A stretch of 64,000 nucleotides of DNA from Candidatus Binataceae bacterium (GTDB lineage Bacteria; Desulfobacterota; Binatia; Binatales; Binataceae): the NCBI GenBank assembly GCA_035650475.1, contig DASRHP010000009.1, positions 424,545 through 488,544 on the forward strand, read 5' to 3'. Below are positions 33,723-43,400 of the stretch, one piece after another (the first letter of the stretch is position 1; each line of letters starts with the position of its first letter). The position numbers and the translations under genes are program-made. A model generated the notes under the pieces. The model was not told where the DNA came from. It did not search any database and saw nothing but the letters and a program-made list of their open reading frames with translations.

Positions 33723-35195
33723 TCAGCGGCCGGCGGTGGCGGAGGTCGACTCTGCGCCGAGCAGCCTGGACGCTGCGGTCTCGATGACCGTGCCCTTGAA
33801 GAAATTCGGATTCGCCTCGCCGAAGAAGCGCACCGGATTGGTGAACAGGAAATCGCGCAGGTCGTCTTCGGTGATCAGCCTACGTTCGACCAGCTCGTAG
33901 GCTTCTTCGAGCACTTCAGCCATGTTGACGACGTCGAAATGGCCGATGTCGGAGCCGAGCAGGGTCTTGAGCTGCGCGCCGAAGGGATTTATCCGCGTGT
34001 TATAGGCCCAGGCGTTGAGCGGATCATCGGCCTCGCATCCGAAATAGAAGTTGCGCACGAAAAGATCGCGGATATCCTCGGCGCGCTCGATCCCGCACGC
34101 CGCGTAGTCGTCGAGCTCCTGCTCGGCGGGCGGATTCGGCGTGTCGAAGGTCTGGAGCCTGAGCTCGCCGCCGGCCCATCGCTCGGCGATCTCGCGCCCG
34201 CCCCAACGCTCGACCAGCTCGCGAAACATCGCGCGGTCGAGATTGGCCGGATTTACTTCTTCGAGCGCGGCGCGGTTGCGCTTTTTCCAATGGCCGATGA
34301 GATCGCTGTAGAGCATGCAGGCCCACGCAACGCCGCCCTCGAGGAAGGCGATGTTGAGCCGAGGGAAGCGGCGCGTGACACCGGCGAGGAAGAGCGACTT
34401 GCACACCGCTTCGAGCGCGGCGGCAAAGTGGCCGATATGGTTGTAGGTGAAGTTGCCCGGCGAGAAACGGAAGCCGAAGCCGCGCGAGCCGCTATGGAAC
34501 GACGGCGAGACTCCCAGCTCGCGGCATTTCGCCCATACCGGATCATAGTCGTAGGCGCTGTCAATACCGAACGTGTCTATCCAGCGCGCCCAGCGCGCTG
34601 CCGCGGGCGTTTTGCGCGCCACCGCGGCGATGGGCCGCGGCATCGGATGCCCCATCATCATCACCTTGAGCCCCAGCGTCCTGGCCGCGTACTCCAGCTC
34701 CTCGATCGCCTCCCCCGGCGTGCCCATCGGAATGACCGCGGCGGGTGTGATGCGGTCGGCGAGCGGGCGGTAGGTTTCGGCGTTGTACATGTTTAGCGCA
34801 CGGCAGGTGGCGCGGCGCATCTCGTCGTCCATGATGCGCGGGATGAGCAGTCCGGCGGAGGGATAGAGCACGGTGAAATCGAGGCCGAACTCGTCGAGCC
34901 GCTCGTAGAGCAGGCGCGGCAGCGTGGCGGTTGCGCGGTCGAGCGTGTTGCGCGTCGGTGCCGGCCAGAAGGCCTCCTGCGGGACGCCGGCGTCGCGGCG
35001 CTCGGCCGGCGTCATCCGGATCGAGTCGGCGACGCGATCGCCGGTTGCTTTGAAGGCGTCGGCGACCCGCTGGCCAGCGACCTTGCGGATGTATTCGAGC
35101 AGCGAGGGGCCGAATTCGAGGTAGTGGCCGTCGGCGTCGACGACCGGATGGCCGAGGCGGTCGTGGATTGCCTTGGAAGTGTGATGGTTGCTCAT
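33723..35195 (-). CDS. Amidohydrolase-2 family (ACMSD-like) metal-dependent hydrolase
   Basis: A 490-residue TIM-barrel protein beginning with HPVVDADGHYLEF, where Asp/His of DADGH are in the place of the HxH metal site of this family. Other marks are FHSGSRGF, FLEGGVAW and ASDIGHFD-like LLGSDIGHFD near the end. Family members decarboxylate or hydrolyse aromatic and related carboxylates (ACMSD, 2-amino-3-carboxymuconate and relatives). The first HxH is changed to DGH, common in this branch. AGGAGG precedes the ATG at 35195. It is the only gene in its unit that I can see. Confidence 0.82.
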   Translation of the reverse strand: MSNHHTSKAIHDRLGHPVVDADGHYLEFGPSLLEYIRKVAGQRVADAFKATGDRVADSIRMTPAERRDAGVPQEAFWPAPTRNTLDRATATLPRLLYERLDEFGLDFTVLYPSAGLLIPRIMDDEMRRATCRALNMYNAETYRPLADRITPAAVIPMGTPGEAIEELEYAARTLGLKVMMMGHPMPRPIAAVARKTPAAARWARWIDTFGIDSAYDYDPVWAKCRELGVSPSFHSGSRGFGFRFSPGNFTYNHIGHFAAALEAVCKSLFLAGVTRRFPRLNIAFLEGGVAWACMLYSDLIGHWKKRNRAALEEVNPANLDRAMFRELVERWGGREIAERWAGGELRLQTFDTPNPPAEQELDDYAACGIERAEDIRDLFVRNFYFGCEADDPLNAWAYNTRINPFGAQLKTLLGSDIGHFDVVNMAEVLEEAYELVERRLITEDDLRDFLFTNPVRFFGEANPNFFKGTVIETAASRLLGAESTSATAGR

Positions 35196-35450
35196 TGGCG
35201 AGCCTCCTGCGGCATCGAACATCGAAACAGCCGGGCCGACGCACTGGTTTGGCTAGTATCATGGCGACGGCGGCAGTCAAACCAGCGCAGTGTCCTGGCT
35301 ATGCAGGCGACCTAACGCCCGGCCTCCTTGCCTGATGGCAAAAGGGAGTAGCGAATTTTCGCGACTGCGCGATCGAGGCCCGAGAAGGCGCAGACTTTCC
35401 AAAAGGGACGGGGACGACGCATACTGAGGGACGATCTGGAAAGACGAGTC

Positions 35451-36299
35451 ATGAGCCAGAGCAAGCCGGTCCGAGTACACGTCGTCGCAGGTGGATTTCC
35501 GCCCGGCTCGACCGCCGGGCACGACATCGACTACGCGCGGCTGCGCATCCTCCTGCTCCTGGCCGAGAGCGACGTGCGCGCAACCGTGGCCAACGACTTC
35601 ACCGACGTCGCGCGATGGCTGCCGGGCGCCCGGATGCTCATCACGTACGTAGCCGGGCCATACCTCAACGATGAGCAGAACGCGGCCGTGCGTCAGTGGC
35701 TAGAAGCGGGCGGGCGATGGCTCGCGCTGCACGGGACGAGCGGCGGCAAGGCGGCCCCGGTGAGCGGGCACTCGCGCGCGCGTCAGATGGTCAAGACCAG
35801 CCATCACGCGACGCTCGGATGTTTCTTCCTCAACCATCCGCCCGTGCGCCGCTTCCGCGTCGAGGTCGACGACCGCGACCATCCGCTGACGCGCGGCGCA
35901 CCCGCGTCGTTCGAGACGGTCGACGAGCTTTATCTGATCGAGCTCCAGGAACCGGCGAAATCACGCGTGCTGATGACGACGGAGCTGCCGAGCGACCCGT
36001 CGCCGCCGGGCTTCGGTTTCCATTACGAGCGCGACACGTCGCTGATGCCCGACGGCAGGACGCGCGTGCTCGGCTACGTGCGCGAGATGGGTCAGGGCGC
36101 GGTCGCCTACTTCGCGCTCGGCCATTGCCACAATCCGACCAACAACGTGCAGCCGTTCGTGGACCCAAGCGTCGATCCCTCGGGGACGACGCCGAAGTTG
36201 TTCCGCGGCTCATGGGAGACCCCAGCTTTCGAGCGCCTGCTGCGCAACGCGCTCGCGTGGGGAATCGGCCGGGAAAATATAACTACTCGCTCTTCTTGA
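35451..36299 (+). CDS. ThuA-like domain protein
   Basis: A 282-residue protein of the ThuA/trehalose-utilisation fold (class-I glutamine-amidotransferase-like). It carries VVAGGFPPGSTAGHDIDYARLR, WLALHGTSGG in place of the nucleophile-elbow region, then FETVDELYLIE, and AYFALGHCHNP near the end, all standard ThuA landmarks. Function within this family is uncertain (some members are 3-keto-sugar isomerases). It is divergent from the amidohydrolase gene (255 bases apart) and its 3' end overlaps the histidine phosphatase gene by 17 bases. Confidence 0.8.
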   Translation: MSQSKPVRVHVVAGGFPPGSTAGHDIDYARLRILLLLAESDVRATVANDFTDVARWLPGARMLITYVAGPYLNDEQNAAVRQWLEAGGRWLALHGTSGGKAAPVSGHSRARQMVKTSHHATLGCFFLNHPPVRRFRVEVDDRDHPLTRGAPASFETVDELYLIELQEPAKSRVLMTTELPSDPSPPGFGFHYERDTSLMPDGRTRVLGYVREMGQGAVAYFALGHCHNPTNNVQPFVDPSVDPSGTTPKLFRGSWETPAFERLLRNALAWGIGRENITTRSS

Positions 36300-36978
36300 T
36301 CGGGAACGGTGCGACGAAGGCGCGGCCGAGGTCGGGGAGCAGGTTGAGGAACTTGATCTCGGCAAAGTCGCCCGCGATCTGTACCGCCGAGAGCGCCGCG
36401 TTGTCCACCCGGATACGCCGGAAGTGGTGCAGCTCCATACCCATGAAGTGGCACAACACGGTGCGGATGATATCGCCATGGGAGACGAAGAGCACCCGCC
36501 CACCCTCGTTCTGCTTGAGCGCGCGGGTGACCGCCTCGACACCGCGCGCTTGGACCTCGGGGATCGTCTCGCCGCCCGGCGTCGGGCTATGGATGGGCTC
36601 TTCGCGATAGCTGAGATAGTCGGCGTCGGTGATGAGCTCGTGGTAGCTCATGCCCTCCCATCGCCCGTACTGGACTTCGGCGATGAGCGGCTCCTCGAGA
36701 ATCGGCACATCGCCGAGCCCGTCGGCGATGATCTGGGCAGACTGGCGCGCGCGGATCAGCGGGCTGCTCACGATAAGTTCGGGCCGGACCGAGCGCAGCA
36801 GCTCGATGGCCGCGGTGACCTGGGCGCGACCGTGCTCATCGAGCTCTACCGGATTGCGGCCCATCACGCGCCCCTGGCGATTCCAGGCGGTCTCGCCGTG
36901 CCGCATCAGGAGCGCGACTCCGCGCACGCCATCGCTCTGCCTCAGTTTTTCCGCCACGTAAAACGGCCCCAGTGCCAT
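36283..36978 (-). CDS. Histidine phosphatase (phosphoglycerate mutase-like)
   Basis: A 231-residue protein with LLMRHGETAWN (RHG catalytic His motif), SPLIRARQSAQII (Arg), LIAEVQYGRWEGMSY (Glu) and VLFVSHGDIIR (second catalytic His). It belongs to the branch-1 histidine phosphatases, whose substrates range from phosphosugars to cobalamin precursors; the substrate is not clear. The start is the ATG at 36978 with only a weak upstream site. It overlaps tail-to-tail with the ThuA-like gene, so the two transcripts are antisense at their ends. Confidence 0.83.
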   Translation of the reverse strand: MALGPFYVAEKLRQSDGVRGVALLMRHGETAWNRQGRVMGRNPVELDEHGRAQVTAAIELLRSVRPELIVSSPLIRARQSAQIIADGLGDVPILEEPLIAEVQYGRWEGMSYHELITDADYLSYREEPIHSPTPGGETIPEVQARGVEAVTRALKQNEGGRVLFVSHGDIIRTVLCHFMGMELHHFRRIRVDNAALSAVQIAGDFAEIKFLNLLPDLGRAFVAPFPIKKSE

Positions 36979-37010
36979 GATTTTCCGCCTGCGCGCAGGG
37001 CTGCAAACGT

Positions 37011-37044
37011 TTGGCGGGCGCCGCGCGAACGCGGCGCCCGCCAA
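37011..37044 (-). terminator. Very strong hairpin between moeB-like gene and phosphatase
   Basis: A perfect 15-base stem (arms 37011-37025 and 37030-37044) closed by a CGAA tetraloop. It lies 41 bases after the rhodanese-E1 stop and 33 bases before the phosphatase ATG. No T-run follows, so termination may be partial or factor-assisted. Confidence 0.55.
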
Positions 37045-37084
37045 CATTTAACCCAAATTGCGCGCTTGAAACGAGAGCGAGCGC

Positions 37085-38314
37085 TCAGCGTCCGCCGGCC
37101 GGCGCAGCCGCGGCGTGGCCGTTGGGCGTTGCGTCCGCTGAAGGCGCCGTGGCCAGTCCGCAGAACGCCTCATAGTCGATGAGGCGGGTCTGGGTCGGAT
37201 GATCGCCGCAGACCGGGCAATCCGGATCGCGCTTGATCTTGAGCACCCGCACGTAGTCCTTCGACAGCGTATCGAAGTAGACCATCCGGCCGATCAAGGG
37301 CTCGCCCGCGCCGAGGATAAGCTTGATCGCCTCGAGCGCCTCGATCGATCCGATAACGCCCGGCAGCGCGCCGAGCACGCCAGCCTCGGCGCACGACGGC
37401 GCCATATCGGGTGGCGCCGGCTCCGGATACAGGCAGCGGTAGCACGGCCCGCCCTTGGCCGGGTAGAAGACGGTCGCGTTGCCCTCGAAGCGGAAGATCG
37501 CGCCGTCCACCAGCGGCTTGTGCGCGAACACGCAGGCGTCGTTGATCAGGTAGCGGGTGGGGAAATTGTCGCCACAGTTCACGACGACGTCGTAGTCCTT
37601 GATGATCTCCATCACGTTGTCCGAACTCAGGCGGACCTCGTGACGATTCACCTTAATCCCCGGATTGAGCGCCTGGATCGACTTCTGCGCCGATTCGGTC
37701 TTGAGCGTGCCGACGCGGTCGGTGGGATGGATTATCTGGCGCTGCAAATTGGAGAGGTCGACCACGTCGAAATCGACTAGACCCAGCGTGCCGACGCCCG
37801 CCGCCGCCAGATAAAGCGCCGACGGCGAGCCCAGCGCGCCGCATCCGAGCAGCAGCACTTTGGCGTCGAGCAGCTTGGCCTGGCCGCGCTCGCCGACCTC
37901 GGGAATCACGAAATGGCGCGAATAGCGGGTCAGCTCCTCGGCGGTGAAGACACGCTCGGCGACCCACGGCAATCCGCGATCCTTCCACGCGTTGAAGCCG
38001 CCGGTCAGGTTGTAAACGTTCTCATAGCCCATCTCGCGCAGCGCGCGCGCCGCCAGCAGCGAGCGCGTGCCCGAGGCGCACTGCAGGATGACCGGCGCCT
38101 TGCGGTCGGGGACTTTCTCCTCGATGCGCAGCTCAAGGAAGCCACGCGGGATGCCCAGCGCCTGCGGGATATGCCCCTGGCGCCACTCGTCGCTCTCACG
38201 AACGTCCACCAACACCGTGCCCGGCTTCTCCAGCATCCGGCGCGCTTCGTCGATATCGACCGCCTTAATCTGGGCGCGCGCTTCGTCGAGAATATTCTTG
38301 GAAGTCTTTGCCAT
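37085..38314 (-). CDS. Rhodanese-ThiF/MoeB (E1-like adenylyltransferase) fusion
   Basis: A 409-residue two-domain protein. Residues 15-115 form a rhodanese with Cys79 (LQCASGTRS) as sulfur carrier. Residues 125-390 are an E1-like domain with GCGALGS (157-163), QRQIIHPTDRVG and zinc CxxC pairs (CYRC, CPVC). Enzymes of this class adenylate and charge the C-terminus of a sulfur-carrier protein such as MoaD or ThiS. Usual MoeZ-like fusions have the E1 part first and rhodanese second, so the order is reversed here. thiC is two genes upstream, which makes a thiazole-sulfur role worth considering beside molybdopterin. Confidence 0.88.
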   Translation of the reverse strand: MAKTSKNILDEARAQIKAVDIDEARRMLEKPGTVLVDVRESDEWRQGHIPQALGIPRGFLELRIEEKVPDRKAPVILQCASGTRSLLAARALREMGYENVYNLTGGFNAWKDRGLPWVAERVFTAEELTRYSRHFVIPEVGERGQAKLLDAKVLLLGCGALGSPSALYLAAAGVGTLGLVDFDVVDLSNLQRQIIHPTDRVGTLKTESAQKSIQALNPGIKVNRHEVRLSSDNVMEIIKDYDVVVNCGDNFPTRYLINDACVFAHKPLVDGAIFRFEGNATVFYPAKGGPCYRCLYPEPAPPDMAPSCAEAGVLGALPGVIGSIEALEAIKLILGAGEPLIGRMVYFDTLSKDYVRVLKIKRDPDCPVCGDHPTQTRLIDYEAFCGLATAPSADATPNGHAAAAPAGGR

Positions 38315-38432
38315 GGCCGTTGACCTTCGCGTAGGACGCTAATTCAAGTCTTAAATTACAAACTTACTCATCTATTGACCCAGACCCTAAGGGTAACCAC
38401 TCCCAAGCCGCCCGTCTATACCCGGAATCCCC

Positions 38433-38921
38433 TCAGCCGCCCAGCATCCGATGCGATTCGAGCATCGAGCAGACGAACTCGAGCACGCGCTGCGCATGAC
38501 CGCGCGGCGTGACGTCGTGGAAGGCACGCACCACACGCTGCTCGCGGTTAAGCACGAAGGTCGAGCGCGCGGCAAAGCCGTCACGCATCACGCCGAAGGC
38601 GCGCGCCAGCTCAGCCTTGGAGTCCGACAGAAGGACGAAGGGGAAGGCGTGCTTTTCGGCAAACGCGCGATGGGACTCGACCGAATCGACGCTGACGCCG
38701 ACGATCGTGCAATCCAGCTCCGCGAAGCTTTCGTCGAGGTCGCGAAACTCCTTGCCCTCGACCGTGCATCCGGGCGTGTCGTCGGCCGGATAGAAATAGA
38801 CCACGACGTTGCGCCCGCGAAAGTCCGCCAGCCGTCGCTCGGCGCCGTGCTGATCGCGCAGGACCAGCGTGGCGGCCGCGCCGAGGTTGTCGCCCGCGCG
38901 CAGCCCTTCAGTGGACGGCAT
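38433..38921 (-). CDS. bcp: Peroxiredoxin of the BCP/PrxQ type
   Basis: A 162-residue thiol peroxidase. The peroxidatic Cys52 lies in YFYPADDTPGCTVEGKEFRD. The resolving Cys that many BCP proteins carry five residues later is absent (Lys57), so it is of the 1-Cys or alternate-partner type; Cys73 and a later Cys near the end are possible resolving residues. It reduces H2O2 and organic peroxides using thioredoxin or similar. Its ATG lies inside the last codons of thiC, a 14-base overlap, which implies translational coupling. Confidence 0.88.
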   Translation of the reverse strand: MPSTEGLRAGDNLGAAATLVLRDQHGAERRLADFRGRNVVVYFYPADDTPGCTVEGKEFRDLDESFAELDCTIVGVSVDSVESHRAFAEKHAFPFVLLSDSKAELARAFGVMRDGFAARSTFVLNREQRVVRAFHDVTPRGHAQRVLEFVCSMLESHRMLGG

Positions 38922-40218
38922 GGCTCTCGTCCTGGGCGAGCGCGCGGCGGCTGGAGAATTTGATCGCAGCGTTGTCGATATTGATCGAGCAGAGCGAGCC
39001 GCACATGCTGCACACATTGGAACCGGCGGCCTCGCTCTCTTCCTTGTAGCGGCGGGCCTTGTCCGGATCCATCGCCATCGCGTACATCCCCTCCCAGTTG
39101 AGCGCCTTGCGATAGCGCGACATCTGATCGTTCCACAGCTTGGCCGCGCGCACGCCCTTGACCAGGTCGCCCGAGTGGGCGGCGATACGGGTTGCGATCA
39201 CGCCCTCGCGGACGTCGTCGACGTCGGGCAGGCGCAGATGCTCGGCCGGAGTGACGTAGCACAGGAAATCGGTGCCGGCGGCGGAGGCGATCGCGCCGCC
39301 GATTGCGCCGGTGATGTGGTCGTAGCCAGGGGCGACGTCGCAGGTCAGCGGGCCGAGCACGTAGAACGGCGCACCGCCGCAGATGCGCTTTTCCAGCTTG
39401 ACGTTGGCCTCGATCTGGTCGAGCGGGACGTGGCCCGGGCCCTCGATCATCACCTGCACGCCGGCGCTGCGCGCACGCTCGGTGAGCTCGCCGAGCACCA
39501 GCAGCTCGGCGATCTGGCCGCGGTCGGTGGCGTCGCCGGTGGCGCCCGGACGCAGGCCGTCGCCGAGCGAGATCGTCACGTCGTGCTCGCGCAGGATCGC
39601 ACAGACCTCGTCGTAGTGCTCGTAGAGCGGGTTCTCCTTGCCGGTGCGCTCCATCCAGGCCGCGAGCAGCGCGCCGCCGCGCGACACGATGCCCTCGATG
39701 CGCTGATGGCGGCGCAGGCGGGCCACGCTCTCGCGCGTCACTCCGCAGTGCAGCGTCATGTAATCGACGCCCTGGCGCGCCTGGCGCTCGATGATCTCCA
39801 GGAAGAACTCGGCGTCGAGGTCCATGATCGAGCGCTCGGAGGCGACATGATAGATCGGTACCGTGCCCAGCATCACCGGCGCCCGCGACAGCAGCTCTAC
39901 ACGGATCTTGTCGAGGTCGGTGCCGGTCGAGAGGTCCATTACCGAGTCGGCGCCGAAGCGCACGGCGGTGTAGAGTTTTTCGATTTCCTCGCTGAGCAGC
40001 TGATGAAAGTTGGAGGCGCCGAGGTTGGCGTTGACCTTGGTCCGCAGGCGTTTGCCGATCCCAATCGCGCGAAAGTCGTGGTGGAGATTGTGCGGGATGA
40101 CCGCCTCGCCCGAGGCGACCAGCGCGCGGATTTCCTCGGGCGCAAGCCCCTCGTCCTCGGCGACCTCTTTCATCTGTTGCGTGATGATCCCTTTGCGTGC
40201 GGCTTCAAGCTGGGTCAT
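38908..40218 (-). CDS. thiC: Phosphomethylpyrimidine synthase ThiC
   Basis: A 436-residue radical-SAM enzyme that rearranges aminoimidazole ribotide to HMP phosphate in thiamin synthesis. It has RTKVNANLGAS, MDLSTGTDLDKIR, EGPGHVPLDQI, and the C-terminal 4Fe-4S motif CSMCGSLCS (CX2CX4C). Its length matches the shorter ThiC proteins that lack the N-terminal extension. AGAGG precedes the ATG. No thiamin riboswitch could be recognised upstream, which is unusual for this gene. Its end overlaps the peroxiredoxin gene. Confidence 0.96.
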   Translation of the reverse strand: MTQLEAARKGIITQQMKEVAEDEGLAPEEIRALVASGEAVIPHNLHHDFRAIGIGKRLRTKVNANLGASNFHQLLSEEIEKLYTAVRFGADSVMDLSTGTDLDKIRVELLSRAPVMLGTVPIYHVASERSIMDLDAEFFLEIIERQARQGVDYMTLHCGVTRESVARLRRHQRIEGIVSRGGALLAAWMERTGKENPLYEHYDEVCAILREHDVTISLGDGLRPGATGDATDRGQIAELLVLGELTERARSAGVQVMIEGPGHVPLDQIEANVKLEKRICGGAPFYVLGPLTCDVAPGYDHITGAIGGAIASAAGTDFLCYVTPAEHLRLPDVDDVREGVIATRIAAHSGDLVKGVRAAKLWNDQMSRYRKALNWEGMYAMAMDPDKARRYKEESEAAGSNVCSMCGSLCSINIDNAAIKFSSRRALAQDESHAVH

Positions 40219-40355
40219 TTTGTCGTACCTCTGAGGCGCCCGGAGGGCGACGCGGCCGCCTCGCGCAGGGGGGAAAATCCGGCTGCGGCGCGTCCAAGCC
40301 CCCGACCAGGCGCTGTCTGCTTTCAGTAGGCTATATTCCGGCCCTGCCGATCAAG

Positions 40356-40394
40356 TGCGAAATCGGGGCCGCATCACGCAGGCCCCGCTTCGCA
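40356..40394 (-). terminator. Possible hairpin between dnaE and thiC
   Basis: Complementary arms TGCGAA...GGGGCC and GGCCCC...TTCGCA form two stacked 6-base stems with an internal loop and a 10-base apical loop. It lies 86 bases downstream of the dnaE stop on the minus strand. No clear T-run follows, so dnaE termination here is tentative. Confidence 0.35.
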
Positions 40395-40479
40395 TTTATA
40401 CTCCATCGGCAAACCCGCCGTCACGCGCCCAGCACCCGAGCGTGAATTGCCGCAATCCGCCTGCGGGGCAGAACAGACT

Positions 40480-43400
40480 CTAGCGCAGCATCACCGCGGC
40501 CGGCGCGAGCGTCTGCTCGACCGCGGCCACGAAGTCGTCGGTGGGCGCGACGCGGTAGGTGTCGCCGAGCACGAAGATCGCCTCGTGGCGCTCGTCGAGC
40601 GCCAGATGCAGGTAGGTGATCGCGCGCCCGGCGTGGCGGCCGATAAGCGCCTTCAGCTCCTCGAGCGCGCCGTTCTCGAAACGCTCGCGCGGCGCCGTGA
40701 TATGCACCTCGCGCACGGCGTCCAGCAGCGCGCTGCCCAGCGGACGCAGCTCGTCGAGGATAATTTGCGCGCGTTCGTCGTCCACGTCGAGCTTGCCGCG
40801 CGCGACCACTGGCTCGTCGCCCGTCAGCAGGGCCTCGTGCTTCTGGTACGTCTCGGGCCACGCGATAACCTCGACCACGCCCTCGCGGTCCTCCAGCGCG
40901 AAGGTCGCGTAGCGCTTGCCGGCCTTGTTGTTCTTGAGCTTGACCGCCTGCACCACGCCGGCGACGCGCACCTGGCTTGAGTCGGGCAGCGCGTGAAGGT
41001 CAGCCGTATTCACGCCGCCGAGCCGGCGCAGCTCGCGCTCGTATTTGTCCAGCGGATGGGCGGTGATGTAGAAGCCGAGCGCCTCCTTCTCGTTGCGCAG
41101 CATCTCCTTCTGGTCCCACTCGCCAACCGGCGTGCGCGGCGGGGGCAGCACCTGAGGGCGTGCGGCGGCGCCGAACAGGCCATGCTGGCCCTTGGCGGCG
41201 TCGCTTTCGGCCTTTTGCACGAGCTTCAGCGTGTCGTCCACCTGCGCCATCAGGGCCGCCCGTCCGGAGGCAACCGAATCGAAGGCGCCGCACTTGATCA
41301 ACGCTTCGAGCACCCGGCGGTTGACGAGCTGGGTGCCGACCCGCAGGCAGAAGTCCATCAGATCCTTGAACGGGCCGCCGCTCTGGCGCACGGCGATCAT
41401 CGCCTCGGCGCTCTTGGCGCCGACCCCGCGGATCGCGCCGAGCCCGAAGCGGATCGCCTCGCCGGCCACGGTGAACTTGACGCCGCTCTGGTTGACGTCG
41501 GGCGGGAGCAGTCGGATGCGCATCTCGCGCAGTGCCGCGATGTTCTTGTAGGTCTTGTCGACGTCGTCCATGTCGAGCGACATCAGCGCCGCCATGAACT
41601 CGTGCGGATAGTGCGCCTTGAGGTAGGCGGTGGTGTAGGTGGTCAGCGCGTAGGCTGCGGCATGCGAGCGGTTGAAACCGTAGGAGGCGAAGGTCTCGAT
41701 CTTCTCGAAGATCGATTCCGCCAGCGCCTTGGATAGGCCGTTCTTGCGCGCGCCTTCGATGAAGCGGGCGCGTTCTTTTTCCATCACCAGCTTGTTCTTC
41801 TTGCCCATCGCGGCGCGCAGCAGGTCGGCTTCCTGAAGTGTATAGCCGGCCAGCGCCTGCGCCGCGCCCATCACCTGCTCCTGGTAAACGATGACGCCGT
41901 AGGTGTCCTTCAGCACCGGCTCCAGGAGCGGATGGTCGTACTCGACCGGCTCGCGGCCATGCTTGCGATCGACGTAATGCTGAACCATCGTCTTGCCGTC
42001 CTGCACCGCGTCCAGCGGGCCGGGGCGGAACAATGAGCCGGCGGCGATGATGTCGTCGAAACGGGTCGGCTTGAGGTCGGAGATGAAGCGTCGCATCCCC
42101 GAGCCCTCCATCTGGAACACGCCCACGGTGTCCCCGCGGGCGAGCAGCCTGTAGGTGTCGGGATCGTCGAGCGGCAGGCGGTTGAGGTCGGGCGGCTGCT
42201 TGCCGCCGGCGCGCGCCAGCTCGAGCGTGTTGGTGATCAGAGTGAGGTTCTTGAGCGCGAGGAAGTCGAACTTGATGAGCCCGATCTCCTCGACCCCCTT
42301 CATCGAATACTGCGTGATCGCCATCGGCGCCGCCGCCCCATCCCCGCGCTCCTTGTCAACGTACAGCGGCACCACCTCGGCCAGTGGAACGTCCGAGATC
42401 ACTACGCCGGCGGCGTGGCGCGAGGCGTGGCGCAGCAGCCCTTCGAGCTTGAAGGCGTACTCGAAAAGCTCGGGATGGCTGTCGCGTTCGGCGCGCAGCC
42501 GCGGTTCCATCTCGAGCGCCTGGGCGAGCGGAAAGTCGCGCCCCTGCTTGGGCGCGGGGTAGAGCTTGACGATACGGTCGGTCTCGGCAAACGACAGGCC
42601 AAGCACCCGCCCAACGTCGCGGATCGCCTGCTTTCCCTTGATCGTGCCGAAGGTGATGATCTGCGCGACGCGCTCGGCCCCGTACTTCCGGCGCACGTAT
42701 TCGAGCACCTCGTCGCGCCGCTCGAAGCAGAAATCGACGTCGATGTCGGGCATCGACTTGCGCCCCGGGTTGAGCCAGCGCTCGAACAGCAGCTTGTGCT
42801 CGATCGGATCGACCTCGGTGATGCGCAGCGAGTATGAGACCAGGCTGCCCACGACCGAGCCGCGCCCGGGGCCGACCGGGATCCCGCGCCGGCGCGCGTA
42901 GTCGATGAAGTCGGCGACGATCAGCATGTAGCCCGAGAAGCCCATCTCGCGGATCACCGGCAGCTCGCGCGCGATCCGCTCGTGATACGGCGCCTCGTCG
43001 AACTCGCCGCGGCGCGCGTGCAGCTCCTTGAGCCGCTCGGCCAGCCCCTCGCGCACGCGCTGCTCGAGCACCTCGTCGAGATTTTCGGCGTGGGCGTCCT
43101 GGTAAACCGGGAAGTGGAACTTGCCGAAGTCGAAGCCGAAGTCCACCCGCCGCGCGATCTCCATCGTGTTGCGGTACTCCTCGGACTCCGCGCCGAACGC
43201 CTTGGCCATTTCCGCCGGCGTCTTGACATACAGCTCGTCGGTGTCGAAGCGCCAGCGCGAGTCGTCGGCCATCGTCTTGCCGGTCTGGATGCAGAGCAGG
43301 ACCTCGTGGGCGCGAGCGTCGTCGCGATGGAGATAGTGGCAGTCGTTGGTGGCGACCAGCGGCAGGCCGGCGGTGCGCCCGAGTTCGCGCAGGGCCTCGT

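Noticed and set aside
40219..40479. Thiamin (TPP) riboswitch upstream of thiC
   Set aside because: The minus-strand leader lacks the CUGAGA core and the ACCUGAU...GGAUAAUGCCAGCG-type segment in any spacing I could see.
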